Part shown: in pieces, positions 23,033-32,422 of the stretch
Numbering within the stretch: the stretch's first letter is position 1
How the letters are laid out: the number at the start of each line of letters is the position of its first letter
From: a virus
DNA length: 64,000 bases
IMG/VR virus record: IMGVR_UViG_3300046167_000659
Location: 1-64,000 of that record
Direction: 5' to 3' (one strand)
Translations under genes and position numbers: made by a program
Notes under the pieces: generated by a model
What the model saw: the letters and a program-made list of their open reading frames with translations, nothing else
Databases searched by the model: none
What the model was told of the DNA's origin: nothing

Positions 23033-23749
23033 ATGGCTAGAATTAGTACATACGCAATAGATACAGTAGTAACACTACTAGATAGATGGATTGGCACCGA
23101 TTCTAATAGCGGTAATGCTACAAAAAACTTTACAGCACAATCAATAGCGGACCTGTTTAACGACAATGGCTCCATAGGTATTGTTAATCAAAACAACTTT
23201 AAATTTCAAACCAACCTAACTGGAGGTAGAAGACCAGGTACAGTGAGTCTTATATCTGGAGGTGGAAATAATACTGCCTTTAGTGACTTAACTAGTTTTA
23301 GAATAAGCAAAGATTCTTTAGCTAATACTTTAGCTTCAAACTACCTACTTACACTAGTTGATGAACCAATCATGCTAGCTCAAGTAGATGACTTAAATAA
23401 TTTTGGCGTATACAAGCTTGATTCTTTAACACAAGACGTTACTGAAACAGATTTTTATAACGCCAATCTTACATTAATAGAATCAAATGGCTATTTGTTT
23501 TCTGAAGAAACTTATGGTTTAATAACTTATCCTAAAGCTAAAGAAGATGAAAAAGATAAGAACTATGTGCATCCACAAGACCAAGCATCTGCTACGTGGA
23601 CTGTTCAACACGACTTAAACAAATTTCCTTCAGTAACTACCGTTAATACAAATAATATAGAAATGTACGGTGAAGTTGTGTTCAATGACTTAAATAACTT
23701 AACAATAAACTTTTCAGCAGCGTTCTCAGGACAAGCTTTCATAAACTAA
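23033..23749 (+). CDS. Fibre-associated structural protein, unit 1 copy
   Basis: A 238-residue protein whose start (MARISTYAIDTVVTLLDRWI, then GTDSNSGNATKNFT) parallels the collagen-like fibre at 15946, implying a shared virion-attachment domain. The C-terminal 70 residues (ATWTVQHDLNKFPSVTTVNT) look like a beta-sandwich module frequent in phage fibres. It follows the holin with no gap. Confidence 0.65.
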   Translation: MARISTYAIDTVVTLLDRWIGTDSNSGNATKNFTAQSIADLFNDNGSIGIVNQNNFKFQTNLTGGRRPGTVSLISGGGNNTAFSDLTSFRISKDSLANTLASNYLLTLVDEPIMLAQVDDLNNFGVYKLDSLTQDVTETDFYNANLTLIESNGYLFSEETYGLITYPKAKEDEKDKNYVHPQDQASATWTVQHDLNKFPSVTTVNTNNIEMYGEVVFNDLNNLTINFSAAFSGQAFIN

Positions 23750-23762
23750 CAAAAACAAACTA

Positions 23763-24908
23763 ATGGCAATTAATTTTTTAAACAACGTTGATTACAATAA
23801 AAATCAACTTTTAAACCCAAGAATTCAAAACGAAGCAAACGACACCGCTGCTGGAACACCTGTAGAGGGTCAGTTATATTATAACACAACAAGCAACGTG
23901 CTTAAAGTAGGTAGAGAAGTAACACCTGTTACAAACCCTCCAACTTACCAATGGGCTGAAGTATCGAGCTCTTACGGATTCAGTTTAAGTGATAGTGCAA
24001 ACCCTGCTATAACCGGTTCGATAGCATCAGGCGACACTGTTAAAATAGCTGCAACTGAAGATTTAACATCTAATTTAACAGGTGAAACAACTACAGCTAA
24101 AACCCTTACTGTAGGCTTAAAAGTAGATGGAGGCGTTGGTATATCTGATAATTATGTGGTTAATCAAGGTTCGGCTACAGCTGCAGCGGATGATACAATA
24201 CCTTTCAACAACTACACGGATGTAGGCACTCCTGCTACAAGTACCAATGTGGTTAAGAAAACAACTTTTGGAAGTATACCAGTAGATGCTTTGACATTAG
24301 TTAAAAGCTATATTGATAGCTCTGTTACTGGAGGTTTAATATATCAAGGTGGTTATGATGCAGTCAATAACCAGCCTGATTTAACAACTTCGCCAAACAC
24401 TATTAAAAAAGGCTGGACTTACACAGTAACTGTAGGTGACACGTTTTTTGGAGAAGTTCTTGAGGTTGGGGATGTACTTATAGCAGAACAAGATGATCCA
24501 AGCTCTTTAGCGGACTGGACAACAGTTCAAAACAATATAGATATTGCTACAGCTGGAACTGACACTGGCGCTGGCGCCGCTGTCATTGGGATATCTCGCT
24601 ACGATGAAGACGACTTTACAGTTAGCGCCTCTGGTTTTGTAGAACTAAAATCAACGTCTGCAACTGGTGTAATTACAGCAGGTTCTTTATCTGGAACTGT
24701 GAATCACACTTTTGGATTAAATACATTAGTTCAAACTATAAACTCTTCTGGAGATACAGTGCACTGTGATGTTACTAGAACAACAACAAGTGGAGTGGGA
24801 ACCCCTTCAACTTCTGTAGCTACTATAGCTGCAGCAGAAGCAACAGACATTACTATCCTAGTTAAAAAAAGGAACAGTGTCTTTCAAAATGAAAGGCTAC
24901 GGATCTAA
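23763..24908 (+). CDS. Tail fibre protein, unit 1 copy with altered C-terminus
   Basis: A 381-residue protein beginning MAINFLNNVDYNKNQLLNPR, an N-terminus common to fibre adaptors. The body is Thr/Ser/Gly-rich beta structure. After TDITILV at the duplication junction the frame runs into copied DNA and ends KKRNSVFQNERLRI, whereas unit 2 ends QKIG. The unit 2 end continues into the unique flank and is therefore probably ancestral. Confidence 0.7.
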   Translation: MAINFLNNVDYNKNQLLNPRIQNEANDTAAGTPVEGQLYYNTTSNVLKVGREVTPVTNPPTYQWAEVSSSYGFSLSDSANPAITGSIASGDTVKIAATEDLTSNLTGETTTAKTLTVGLKVDGGVGISDNYVVNQGSATAAADDTIPFNNYTDVGTPATSTNVVKKTTFGSIPVDALTLVKSYIDSSVTGGLIYQGGYDAVNNQPDLTTSPNTIKKGWTYTVTVGDTFFGEVLEVGDVLIAEQDDPSSLADWTTVQNNIDIATAGTDTGAGAAVIGISRYDEDDFTVSASGFVELKSTSATGVITAGSLSGTVNHTFGLNTLVQTINSSGDTVHCDVTRTTTSGVGTPSTSVATIAAAEATDITILVKKRNSVFQNERLRI

Positions 24909-24918
24909 AATATAAATT

Positions 24919-25212
24919 ATGGCATACCAGCAAGAAAACTCACCTTTCGCAAGGGTTAGAAAAACTACTAAAGGTAAGGGAAGGAATTTTAGAACAACAG
25001 AAGAAGGCGCTGGTATGACTGAAGCTGGTGTAAAAAAATATAAAAAACAAAACCCAGGTAGTAAATTAAAAACAGCAGTAACGAAATGCGATGTAAAAGT
25101 TGGAACAGCGGCTTATAAAAGACAAAAAGCATTTTGTTCTAGATCTAAAAGCTGGACAGGTAAAAGAGGTAAAGCTGCTAGAAAAAGATGGTGCTGTAGT
25201 AGACATTCTTAA
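24919..25212 (+). CDS. Basic Cys-rich protein, unit 2 copy
   Basis: Identical at the protein level to the 97-residue product of 22192-22485, including the KRWCC end. In this copy the gene follows the truncated fibre gene of unit 1 by 10 bases instead of the 303-residue gene. Confidence 0.65.
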   Translation: MAYQQENSPFARVRKTTKGKGRNFRTTEEGAGMTEAGVKKYKKQNPGSKLKTAVTKCDVKVGTAAYKRQKAFCSRSKSWTGKRGKAARKRWCCSRHS

Positions 25213-25223
25213 AATATAATAAA

Positions 25224-25364
25224 ATGAAATCAAAAGGATTAGGGGATTCAGTAGAAAAATTTACAAAAGCAACTGGTATTAAAAAAATTGTTGAAACAGT
25301 AAATCCCGACTGCGGCTGTGGTAAAAGAAAAGATAAGTTAAATAAAATATTTCCATATAAATGA
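25224..25364 (+). CDS. Micro-protein, 46 residues, unit 2 copy
   Basis: Second copy of the MKSKGLGDSVEKF gene, with the same ATGA coupling to the holin. Confidence 0.6.
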   Translation: MKSKGLGDSVEKFTKATGIKKIVETVNPDCGCGKRKDKLNKIFPYK

Positions 25365-25759
25365 AAAAGATTTGGCAATGGCTTACAGGTTCCGTCATAA
25401 AAGAAGTTGGCGAGGTTTTAGATAACCTTACGACTACTAAAGAAGAGAAACTAGAGGCTCAGCGCTTAATCACAGAGATACTAGAAAAAGCAGATAAAGA
25501 AGCTCAAGAGCAGGTTACAGCTAGGTGGAAGTCTGATATGGAGTCTGATAGCTTTTTATCTAAGAACATACGCCCTATGGTACTTATATACTTAACTGTT
25601 ATATTTACTGTATGCGCGTTTTTTGACGGTAACGTAGGAGAGTTCACTATAGCTGAAGAATACGTGCCAATATTTCAAACTTTACTAGTAACTGCATATG
25701 GAGCTTATTTTGTAGGTCGTACTTGGGAGAAGGCGAAAGCTATAACAAAAAAAGATTAA
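25361..25759 (+). CDS. Holin of the 3TM type, unit 2 copy
   Basis: Same 132-residue protein as 22634-23032. Two intact holin genes, if real, would raise holin dosage and could alter lysis timing. Confidence 0.75.
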   Translation: MKKIWQWLTGSVIKEVGEVLDNLTTTKEEKLEAQRLITEILEKADKEAQEQVTARWKSDMESDSFLSKNIRPMVLIYLTVIFTVCAFFDGNVGEFTIAEEYVPIFQTLLVTAYGAYFVGRTWEKAKAITKKD

Positions 25760-26476
25760 ATGGCTAGAATTAGTACATACGCAATAGATACAGTAGTAAC
25801 ACTACTAGATAGATGGATTGGCACCGATTCTAATAGCGGTAATGCTACAAAAAACTTTACAGCACAATCAATAGCGGACCTGTTTAACGACAATGGCTCC
25901 ATAGGTATTGTTAATCAAAACAACTTTAAATTTCAAACCAACCTAACTGGAGGTAGAAGACCAGGTACAGTGAGTCTTATATCTGGAGGTGGAAATAATA
26001 CTGCCTTTAGTGACTTAACTAGTTTTAGAATAAGCAAAGATTCTTTAGCTAATACTTTAGCTTCAAACTACCTACTTACACTAGTTGATGAACCAATCAT
26101 GCTAGCTCAAGTAGATGACTTAAATAATTTTGGCGTATACAAGCTTGATTCTTTAACACAAGACGTTACTGAAACAGATTTTTATAACGCCAATCTTACA
26201 TTAATAGAATCAAATGGCTATTTGTTTTCTGAAGAAACTTATGGTTTAATAACTTATCCTAAAGCTAAAGAAGATGAAAAAGATAAGAACTATGTGCATC
26301 CACAAGACCAAGCATCTGCTACGTGGACTGTTCAACACGACTTAAACAAATTTCCTTCAGTAACTACCGTTAATACAAATAATATAGAAATGTACGGTGA
26401 AGTTGTGTTCAATGACTTAAATAACTTAACAATAAACTTTTCAGCAGCGTTCTCAGGACAAGCTTTCATAAACTAA
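25760..26476 (+). CDS. Fibre-associated structural protein, unit 2 copy
   Basis: Same 238-residue protein as 23033-23749, with the MARISTYAIDT attachment-like N-terminus. Confidence 0.65.
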   Translation: MARISTYAIDTVVTLLDRWIGTDSNSGNATKNFTAQSIADLFNDNGSIGIVNQNNFKFQTNLTGGRRPGTVSLISGGGNNTAFSDLTSFRISKDSLANTLASNYLLTLVDEPIMLAQVDDLNNFGVYKLDSLTQDVTETDFYNANLTLIESNGYLFSEETYGLITYPKAKEDEKDKNYVHPQDQASATWTVQHDLNKFPSVTTVNTNNIEMYGEVVFNDLNNLTINFSAAFSGQAFIN

Positions 26477-26489
26477 CAAAAACAAACTA

Positions 26490-27605
26490 ATGGCAATTAA
26501 TTTTTTAAACAACGTTGATTACAATAAAAATCAACTTTTAAACCCAAGAATTCAAAACGAAGCAAACGACACCGCTGCTGGAACACCTGTAGAGGGTCAG
26601 TTATATTATAACACAACAAGCAACGTGCTTAAAGTAGGTAGAGAAGTAACACCTGTTACAAACCCTCCAACTTACCAATGGGCTGAAGTATCGAGCTCTT
26701 ACGGATTCAGTTTAAGTGATAGTGCAAACCCTGCTATAACCGGTTCGATAGCATCAGGTGACACTGTTAAAATAGCTGCAACTGAAGATTTAACATCTAA
26801 TTTAACAGGTGAAACAACTACAGCTAAAACCCTTACTGTAGGCTTAAAAGTAGATGGAGGCGTTGGTATATCTGATAATTATGTGGTTAATCAAGGTTCG
26901 GCTACAGCTGCAGCGGATGATACAATACCTTTCAACAACTACACGGATGTAGGCACTCCTGCTACAAGTACCAATGTGGTTAAGAAAACAACTTTTGGAA
27001 GTATACCAGTAGATGCTTTGACATTAGTTAAAAGCTATATTGATAGCTCTGTTACTGGAGGTTTAATATATCAAGGTGGTTATGATGCAGTCAATAACCA
27101 GCCTGATTTAACAACTTCGCCAAACACTATTAAAAAAGGCTGGACTTACACAGTAACTGTAGGTGACACGTTTTTTGGAGAAGTTCTTGAGGTTGGGGAT
27201 GTACTTATAGCAGAACAAGATGATCCAAGCTCTTTAGCGGACTGGACAACAGTTCAAAACAATATAGATATTGCTACAGCTGGAACTGACACTGGCGCTG
27301 GCGCCGCTGTCATTGGGATATCTCGCTACGATGAAGACGACTTTACAGTTAGCGCCTCTGGTTTTGTAGAACTAAAATCAACGTCTGCAACTGGTGTAAT
27401 TACAGCAGGTTCTTTATCTGGAACTGTGAATCACACTTTTGGATTAAATACATTAGTTCAAACTATAAACTCTTCTGGAGATACAGTGCACTGTGATGTT
27501 ACTAGAACAACAACAAGTGGAGTGGGAACCCCTTCAACTTCTGTAGCTACTATAGCTGCAGCAGAAGCAACAGACATTACTATCCTAGTGCAGAAAATAG
27601 GGTAA
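26490..27605 (+). CDS. Tail fibre protein, unit 2 copy, probable native form
   Basis: A 371-residue version of the fibre with the end TDITILVQKIG. It is identical to unit 1 up to the junction apart from a synonymous change at 26759. The large S74 fibre gene follows after 22 bases, so this is the original genomic context. Confidence 0.72.
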   Translation: MAINFLNNVDYNKNQLLNPRIQNEANDTAAGTPVEGQLYYNTTSNVLKVGREVTPVTNPPTYQWAEVSSSYGFSLSDSANPAITGSIASGDTVKIAATEDLTSNLTGETTTAKTLTVGLKVDGGVGISDNYVVNQGSATAAADDTIPFNNYTDVGTPATSTNVVKKTTFGSIPVDALTLVKSYIDSSVTGGLIYQGGYDAVNNQPDLTTSPNTIKKGWTYTVTVGDTFFGEVLEVGDVLIAEQDDPSSLADWTTVQNNIDIATAGTDTGAGAAVIGISRYDEDDFTVSASGFVELKSTSATGVITAGSLSGTVNHTFGLNTLVQTINSSGDTVHCDVTRTTTSGVGTPSTSVATIAAAEATDITILVQKIG

Positions 27606-27627
27606 CAATAAAAATAAAATTTAATTT

Positions 27628-30600
27628 ATGAAGTTTAAAAGTAACATAGAGTCTCAAGCTGGTATTGAAGATTCAGCTGGTTCAGCTGGAACCGATGGGA
27701 AAATACTTTCTTCACTAGGAGTAGACGGAAACGGCGTAGCTGGCGTCGAGTGGATAGACCAAGGTGACGTTGTAGCAGGAGAAGCTGATAAAGCTAAGTC
27801 TGTTATCTTAAGAGTTAAAAACTCTACGTTATCTGCAATGACCAAAGGTCAAGTTATATGCGAAAATGTATCTATCTCTCCACCAAGCGGCAACTTAATT
27901 GAAGTTGCTTTAGCTGACAATAACGCTGCAGGCAGAATGCCAGCTTTAGGTATACTAAACGAAGATTTAGATGCGGCTGGCGGTAACAACGACGAGGGTG
28001 ATGCTATCATGTTTGGTAAGGTGTCAGGTATTGATACATCTGCTTTTCAGGTTGGCGACGAGGTGTTTGTAAGTGACGCTCCAGGAGGTCTTACTACTAC
28101 AAAACCAACTGGAGTAAAGTATATTCAAAAAGTAGGTGTTGTAATTAGAGATGATAATACTAATGGTACTATAGAGGTATTTGGCGCGGGACGTGTTAAC
28201 GACGTGCCGACTCCATTATATGTAGACCACGCTAACCAGAGATTAGGTATTGGAACAACTACTCCAACTAGTAGACTTCACTCAGTTACTACAAATAGCG
28301 GCCCAGTGGATTACACAAACCGTGCGGCAGTATTAGGAATAAACGATAGTACAGATACATTATACGCTAACTCTGTTGGTGTAGCTGGAAAAGTAAGTAC
28401 TTCAGGGGGTTTCGCTATATATGGAGATGCTAGCGGAGCAGGTGGATGGGCTGGATATTTTGATGGTAAAGGATTTTTTTCAGGTAACGTCGGCATTGGA
28501 ACAACTAGCCCAAGTGAAAAACTTACTGTTAGAAATGGAACTTCTAATACTGACGTAAAAATACTAGCTTACAATAGCGCCGCTGGAACAGAGGCTACTT
28601 TAAAGTTTAGCACTATTGCTTCTGAAACCAATTATGAAAAAGCAGCTATTATAGCTAGAAATGCAGCGGGTAGTTTTGGAAGAAGTGACATGCACTTTGC
28701 TTTAGACTCTACAGCTGACTCTGGAAACGTTCAGTTTTCAGACACAAAAATGACCATACTAAACGGCGGCAATGTTGGTATTGGAATTACTGACCCAAGT
28801 CATACCCTCGAAGTTAAAGGTACTGTGCAGATAAAAAATGGAGTCAGCGGTTATTTGTATTTTCATAATACTAATAATTTTATATATGGAGACCAATACA
28901 ACTCTTTAAGAGCTTATGCAGGTGACAATTTTAGAATCGTAACAAACACCGGTGAAAGAATGCGTATATTAAGCAATGGTAACGTTGGTATTGGAACTAC
29001 TAGTCCTCAAGCTAAACTTCACGTAGCAAACGGTAATTTAAGAACTTGGACACCTAGTTCTGGAACATCAGCTATATTTGAAAGCACAGTCAGCAATAGG
29101 AATTTTGTTACTTTAACAGCAGCTAATGAAGCTGAGCTTTGGTTTGGTAACGCTTCAACTCAAACTTTAGGTAGGATTAGATATGAGATGGCCAATAATA
29201 ACATGGAGTTTTGGACCAACGCAACTCAAAAAATGGTTATAAATAGCTCTGGCAACGTTGGTATTAACACTACTGACCCAAAGACAAAACTCCACGTGGC
29301 TAGTGCAAATGGGAGCGACGCTCCTACAGCAGGAACTGCGACTGGAGGACTTTTTGTTTCTAACACAAATAAAACCTACGGCATCAATATGGGTGTTGCA
29401 GGCGCCGGATGGAGTTTTATTCAAAGTCAAAGAGCAGATGGCAATACCACATTATACAACCTAAACCTTCAACCGCTTGGCGGCAACGTTGGAATCGGAA
29501 CGACTACTCCAGACGTTAAGCTTGAAGTGGAATCTACAGCAAGTGCTAGTGGCATAAGAATAAAAAACACTAATAGCGGTTATGCTTCTTTAGATATAGA
29601 ATCTAATAGAGGCACTGGCGCCAATCTAGGTGGTTTAAGATATAAAAAAACAGGACAAGCTAATAGTCAAGCAGAAATTAACTATGTAGCTGGTACTAGA
29701 TTTGACTTCTTGTCTGGCTCAGGAACTTCAGCTCCTACTCAAAAACTTTCAATACTTAATAATGGCGATGTTGGTATTGGAACAAACAGCCCTTCAGAGC
29801 TATTGCATTTACGCTCAACTGGTCCAGCTAGACTACTTATAGAAGCTGATAGCGATAATGTTACCGAAACTGATAATGCCCAAATAATACTAAAGCAAGA
29901 TGGAGGAGCAGTTGTAAGCAGATTAGGCTATAAAACAAATACAAACGATTTAGAGTTGTTTAACGAATTTAGTTCTAATATATATTTAGGAACATCAAAC
30001 TCTATAAGAGCAACATTGCACGCTAATGGCAATTTCGGTATTGGTACGACTGGTCCTAGAACTAAATTACACGTATCAGGTTTAACAGGTGACGACGATC
30101 CATCTTTAGGATCTTCTACAGCTCCGCTATTTGTTAGTAACACAGCTAACAGCTATGGATTAAATATAGGTGTAAACAATGTTGGGGCTTCTTGGTTGCA
30201 AGCTCAAAGCAATACCTCTGCAACAGCTTATAACATGTTATTAAATCCACTTGGCGGCAACGTAGGTATTGGAATGACTAGTCCAAATTCTAAGCTTTAT
30301 ATACAAGGATCTACATCTACAACATCTTCTCAGCTAATGAGAATAAGATCTACAGCGTCTTCTACCAGCACTCCGCTACGAATTATAGAATTCATAAGAT
30401 CTAGCTACGCTGTTAGGGGCTACATATCTATGAACCAATACGGGGTTCAATACAATACGAGCTCGGATTATAGACTTAAAGAAAATATTACACCTATAAA
30501 CGACGCTCTAGATAGATTAAATAAATTAAAACCTAATAGGTTTAGTTGGAAAGAAGGACCAAGCGATTATAAAGTAGATGGCTTTATAGCTCACGAAGTG

Positions 30601-30780
30601 GCTGAAGTAATACCAGAAGCTGTATCAGGTGAAAAGGATGCGGTTGATGAAAATAATAAACCATCTTATCAAGGAATAGATCAAGCTAAAATAGTACCTT
30701 TATTGACAGCAGCTCTTCAAGAAGCTGTATCAAAAATAGAACAACTAGAAACAAGAATTCAAAATTTAGAAAATAAATAA
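27628..30780 (+). CDS. Long tail fibre with C-terminal peptidase S74 chaperone
   Basis: A 1,050-residue protein. About nine copies of a NVGIGTTSPxxKLHV-like repeat are spread through 200-900, typical of beta-helical fibres in Bacteroidetes phages. The C-terminal 105 residues form an intramolecular chaperone (peptidase S74): SSDYRLKENITPI with the cleavage Ser, then FSWKEGPSDYKVDGFIAHEV and a terminal coiled coil (LETRIQNLENK). After trimer assembly the chaperone cleaves itself off. Probable main receptor-binding fibre. Confidence 0.9.
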   Translation: MKFKSNIESQAGIEDSAGSAGTDGKILSSLGVDGNGVAGVEWIDQGDVVAGEADKAKSVILRVKNSTLSAMTKGQVICENVSISPPSGNLIEVALADNNAAGRMPALGILNEDLDAAGGNNDEGDAIMFGKVSGIDTSAFQVGDEVFVSDAPGGLTTTKPTGVKYIQKVGVVIRDDNTNGTIEVFGAGRVNDVPTPLYVDHANQRLGIGTTTPTSRLHSVTTNSGPVDYTNRAAVLGINDSTDTLYANSVGVAGKVSTSGGFAIYGDASGAGGWAGYFDGKGFFSGNVGIGTTSPSEKLTVRNGTSNTDVKILAYNSAAGTEATLKFSTIASETNYEKAAIIARNAAGSFGRSDMHFALDSTADSGNVQFSDTKMTILNGGNVGIGITDPSHTLEVKGTVQIKNGVSGYLYFHNTNNFIYGDQYNSLRAYAGDNFRIVTNTGERMRILSNGNVGIGTTSPQAKLHVANGNLRTWTPSSGTSAIFESTVSNRNFVTLTAANEAELWFGNASTQTLGRIRYEMANNNMEFWTNATQKMVINSSGNVGINTTDPKTKLHVASANGSDAPTAGTATGGLFVSNTNKTYGINMGVAGAGWSFIQSQRADGNTTLYNLNLQPLGGNVGIGTTTPDVKLEVESTASASGIRIKNTNSGYASLDIESNRGTGANLGGLRYKKTGQANSQAEINYVAGTRFDFLSGSGTSAPTQKLSILNNGDVGIGTNSPSELLHLRSTGPARLLIEADSDNVTETDNAQIILKQDGGAVVSRLGYKTNTNDLELFNEFSSNIYLGTSNSIRATLHANGNFGIGTTGPRTKLHVSGLTGDDDPSLGSSTAPLFVSNTANSYGLNIGVNNVGASWLQAQSNTSATAYNMLLNPLGGNVGIGMTSPNSKLYIQGSTSTTSSQLMRIRSTASSTSTPLRIIEFIRSSYAVRGYISMNQYGVQYNTSSDYRLKENITPINDALDRLNKLKPNRFSWKEGPSDYKVDGFIAHEVAEVIPEAVSGEKDAVDENNKPSYQGIDQAKIVPLLTAALQEAVSKIEQLETRIQNLENK

Positions 30781-30782
30781 AA

Positions 30783-31106
30783 ATGGCAGCAACTTACGAT
30801 TGGAATTGTAAAACAGTAGATGTATACCCTCAAGAAGAAGGGCAGACGGATGTAGTATATAACGTACACTGGACAGTAACAGGGGTTAATGGAGATTATT
30901 CAGTAACTAATATAGGTACTCAAATTGTACCTTTAAATGAAGGTGGTGATTTTATACCATTTAAAGACTTAACTAACGAAATAGTTGTTGAGTGGACAAA
31001 AGAAGCTATGGGCGAAGAGCAAGTAGCATCTATAGAAGCTAATATTGCTGGTCAAATAGAAGCTTTAATAAACCCAACATCTGTAACAATGACAATAGGG
31101 GAGTAA
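30783..31106 (+). CDS. Small structural or fibre-assembly protein, 107 residues
   Basis: Begins MAATYDWNCKTVDVYPQEEG and continues VVYNVHWTVTGVNGDYSVTN, with a C-terminal helix. The MATY-W...V-T-V-H-W pattern is like the DUF7936 family of small phage proteins found after fibre genes. Exact function unknown. Confidence 0.6.
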   Translation: MAATYDWNCKTVDVYPQEEGQTDVVYNVHWTVTGVNGDYSVTNIGTQIVPLNEGGDFIPFKDLTNEIVVEWTKEAMGEEQVASIEANIAGQIEALINPTSVTMTIGE

Positions 31107-31161
31107 ATAATTAAGTTTACACGTAATAATAAACTTATAAATAACAATTAAATTTAATAAA

Positions 31162-31416
31162 ATGAAAAAAGTGCAAGAAATTAAAAAAGAAGAGTTAACT
31201 GAATTACAGGATTTAGTTAAAAATTTCAACCAGCATCAACTAAAATTAGGTGAATTAGAAATTGAAAAACACCAAGTACTACACGGGGCAAGCAAGATTC
31301 AAGAAGATTTACAAAAATTTCAAGATGGGTTAAGAGAAGAGTATGGAGATATAACCATCAACATAAATGACGGATCTTTTGAAAAAATAGAAAATGAAGC
31401 TGATACGAAAGATTAG
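31162..31416 (+). CDS. Coiled-coil hypothetical protein, 84 residues
   Basis: Residues 5-65 form a clear coiled coil (ELQDLVKNFNQHQLKLGELE), ending in a short beta tail (GDITININDGSF). First gene of the packaging block after a 55-base gap; its last 23 bases overlap the next gene. Function unknown. Confidence 0.65.
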   Translation: MKKVQEIKKEELTELQDLVKNFNQHQLKLGELEIEKHQVLHGASKIQEDLQKFQDGLREEYGDITININDGSFEKIENEADTKD

Positions 31417-31612
31417 TATTGGAAGAGATTATAAAAATGACGCTATGCACTACTCTATTGGACAGGAAGTGTATGGCGGTCATATTATAACTAGTATATT
31501 AGAGGAAGAAAATAAGTACTCTATATATATAGAAAAAAACAAAGAAACTTTATCCTGGAAAGACTTCAATAAAAATATGGCAATAGCTGTAGAATATGAT
31601 TTACATTATTAA
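31394..31612 (+). CDS. Hypothetical protein, 72 residues
   Basis: Begins MKLIRKISIGRDYKNDAMHY then SIGQEVYGGHIITSI. Beta-rich. It overlaps both neighbours, by 23 bases upstream and 1 base downstream. Similar small proteins precede terminase genes in other phages; no known role. Confidence 0.6.
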   Translation: MKLIRKISIGRDYKNDAMHYSIGQEVYGGHIITSILEEENKYSIYIEKNKETLSWKDFNKNMAIAVEYDLHY

Positions 31613-32202
31613 TGAAGTCAATTTATAATTTTATAGTAAAGCCTAAAAGCGGAAGATCAACGTCTTTGGTTAAAATTGATAATAGTGAGTTGTTATTAAA
31701 TACTGAATTACAAAACCATAACTACGTAAGCAGGCACGGAATAATCTTAGCTACTCCTATGTTAGGCGAAACTAATGTAAAAGAAGGAGACGAGGTTATA
31801 CTGCATCACAATGTGTTTAGAAGGTTTTATGACGTTAGAGGTAATGAAAAAAACAGCAAAAGTTACTTTGAAGAAGATAAGTACTTTGCTCAACCAGATC
31901 AAATATATGCTTATAAATCAAATGGCAAGTGGAAGTCTGAAAAAGGTTTTTGTTTTATAAAACCTATAAAAGAAGATAAAATGTTTTCTACAGATTTTGA
32001 AAAACCAGGTCTTGGTATTGTAAAATACACAGACGGAAGCATAGATAAAGGAACATTAGTTTCTTTTAAAGTAGGTATGGAATACGAGTTTTTTATTGAA
32101 AAAGAAAGACTCTATAGAGTACCAACCAATCAAATTAAAATTAAATATGAATATCAAGGAAACGAAGTCGAATATAATCCAAGCTGGACACAAGGCAGTT
32201 GA
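31612..32202 (+). CDS. Possible double GroES-like protein
   Basis: A 196-residue protein. Segment RHGIILATPMLGETNVKEGD then EVILHHNVFRRF resembles the core of GroES (G-x-V-x-A ... V-x-x-G-D-x-V). A second, weaker copy is LGIVKYTDGSIDKGTLVSFK. The protein may therefore be two GroES folds in tandem, possibly a co-chaperonin or capsid cap. Evidence is pattern only. It overlaps the next gene by 56 bases. Confidence 0.45.
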   Translation: MKSIYNFIVKPKSGRSTSLVKIDNSELLLNTELQNHNYVSRHGIILATPMLGETNVKEGDEVILHHNVFRRFYDVRGNEKNSKSYFEEDKYFAQPDQIYAYKSNGKWKSEKGFCFIKPIKEDKMFSTDFEKPGLGIVKYTDGSIDKGTLVSFKVGMEYEFFIEKERLYRVPTNQIKIKYEYQGNEVEYNPSWTQGS

Positions 32203-32422
32203 GGAGTTGATCAAAGTAGCTAAAGAAGCTATTGTTGATTCAGATGACGATATATCAGCAGACAGACTTAAAAACGCTGCTGCTACAAAGAAGTTAGCTA
32301 TATTTGACGCTTTCGAAATATTAAACAGAATAAAAGAAGAGCAAGACATGCTCGATAACAAGCCTAAAGAAGAAGTAGCTAAAAAATCATTTAGTGGATT
32401 TGCTGAAAAAAGATCTAAATAA
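32147..32422 (+). CDS. Putative terminase small subunit
   Basis: I use the ATG at 32147 (MNIKETKSNIIQAGHKAVEE), not an upstream in-frame ATG, since the shorter form fits the 91-residue helical protein seen before terL in similar phages, with DISADRLKNAAATKKLAIFD. It ends one base into terL (TAATG). The small-subunit role is from position; no DNA-binding motif is obvious. Confidence 0.55.
   Translation: MNIKETKSNIIQAGHKAVEELIKVAKEAIVDSDDDISADRLKNAAATKKLAIFDAFEILNRIKEEQDMLDNKPKEEVAKKSFSGFAEKRSK

Larger units (their letters stand above)
22136..24862 (+). repeat. Tandem duplication, unit 1 (2,727 bp)
   Basis: Identical to 24863-27589 except for one base I found: C at 24032 versus T at 26759, synonymous in a Gly codon. 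The unit carries five complete genes: a basic protein, a 46-codon gene, a holin and two fibre-related genes (the last one altered at its 3' end). Confidence 0.95.
24863..27589 (+). repeat. Tandem duplication, unit 2 (2,727 bp)
   Basis: Second direct copy, abutting unit 1. The left join CCTAGT/TAAAAAAAGG shows no long flanking homology, only a couple of shared bases, which suggests illegitimate recombination or a misassembly. Confidence 0.95.

Noticed and set aside
22136-27589. Diversity-generating retroelement with template and variable repeat
   Set aside because: No reverse transcriptase in the window, repeats are whole-gene length and show no adenine-directed differences.
27628-30780. CRISPR-like regular repeats in the long fibre
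   Set aside because: The repetition is at the protein level (GIGTTSP motifs) with variable spacing and codons inside one open frame.
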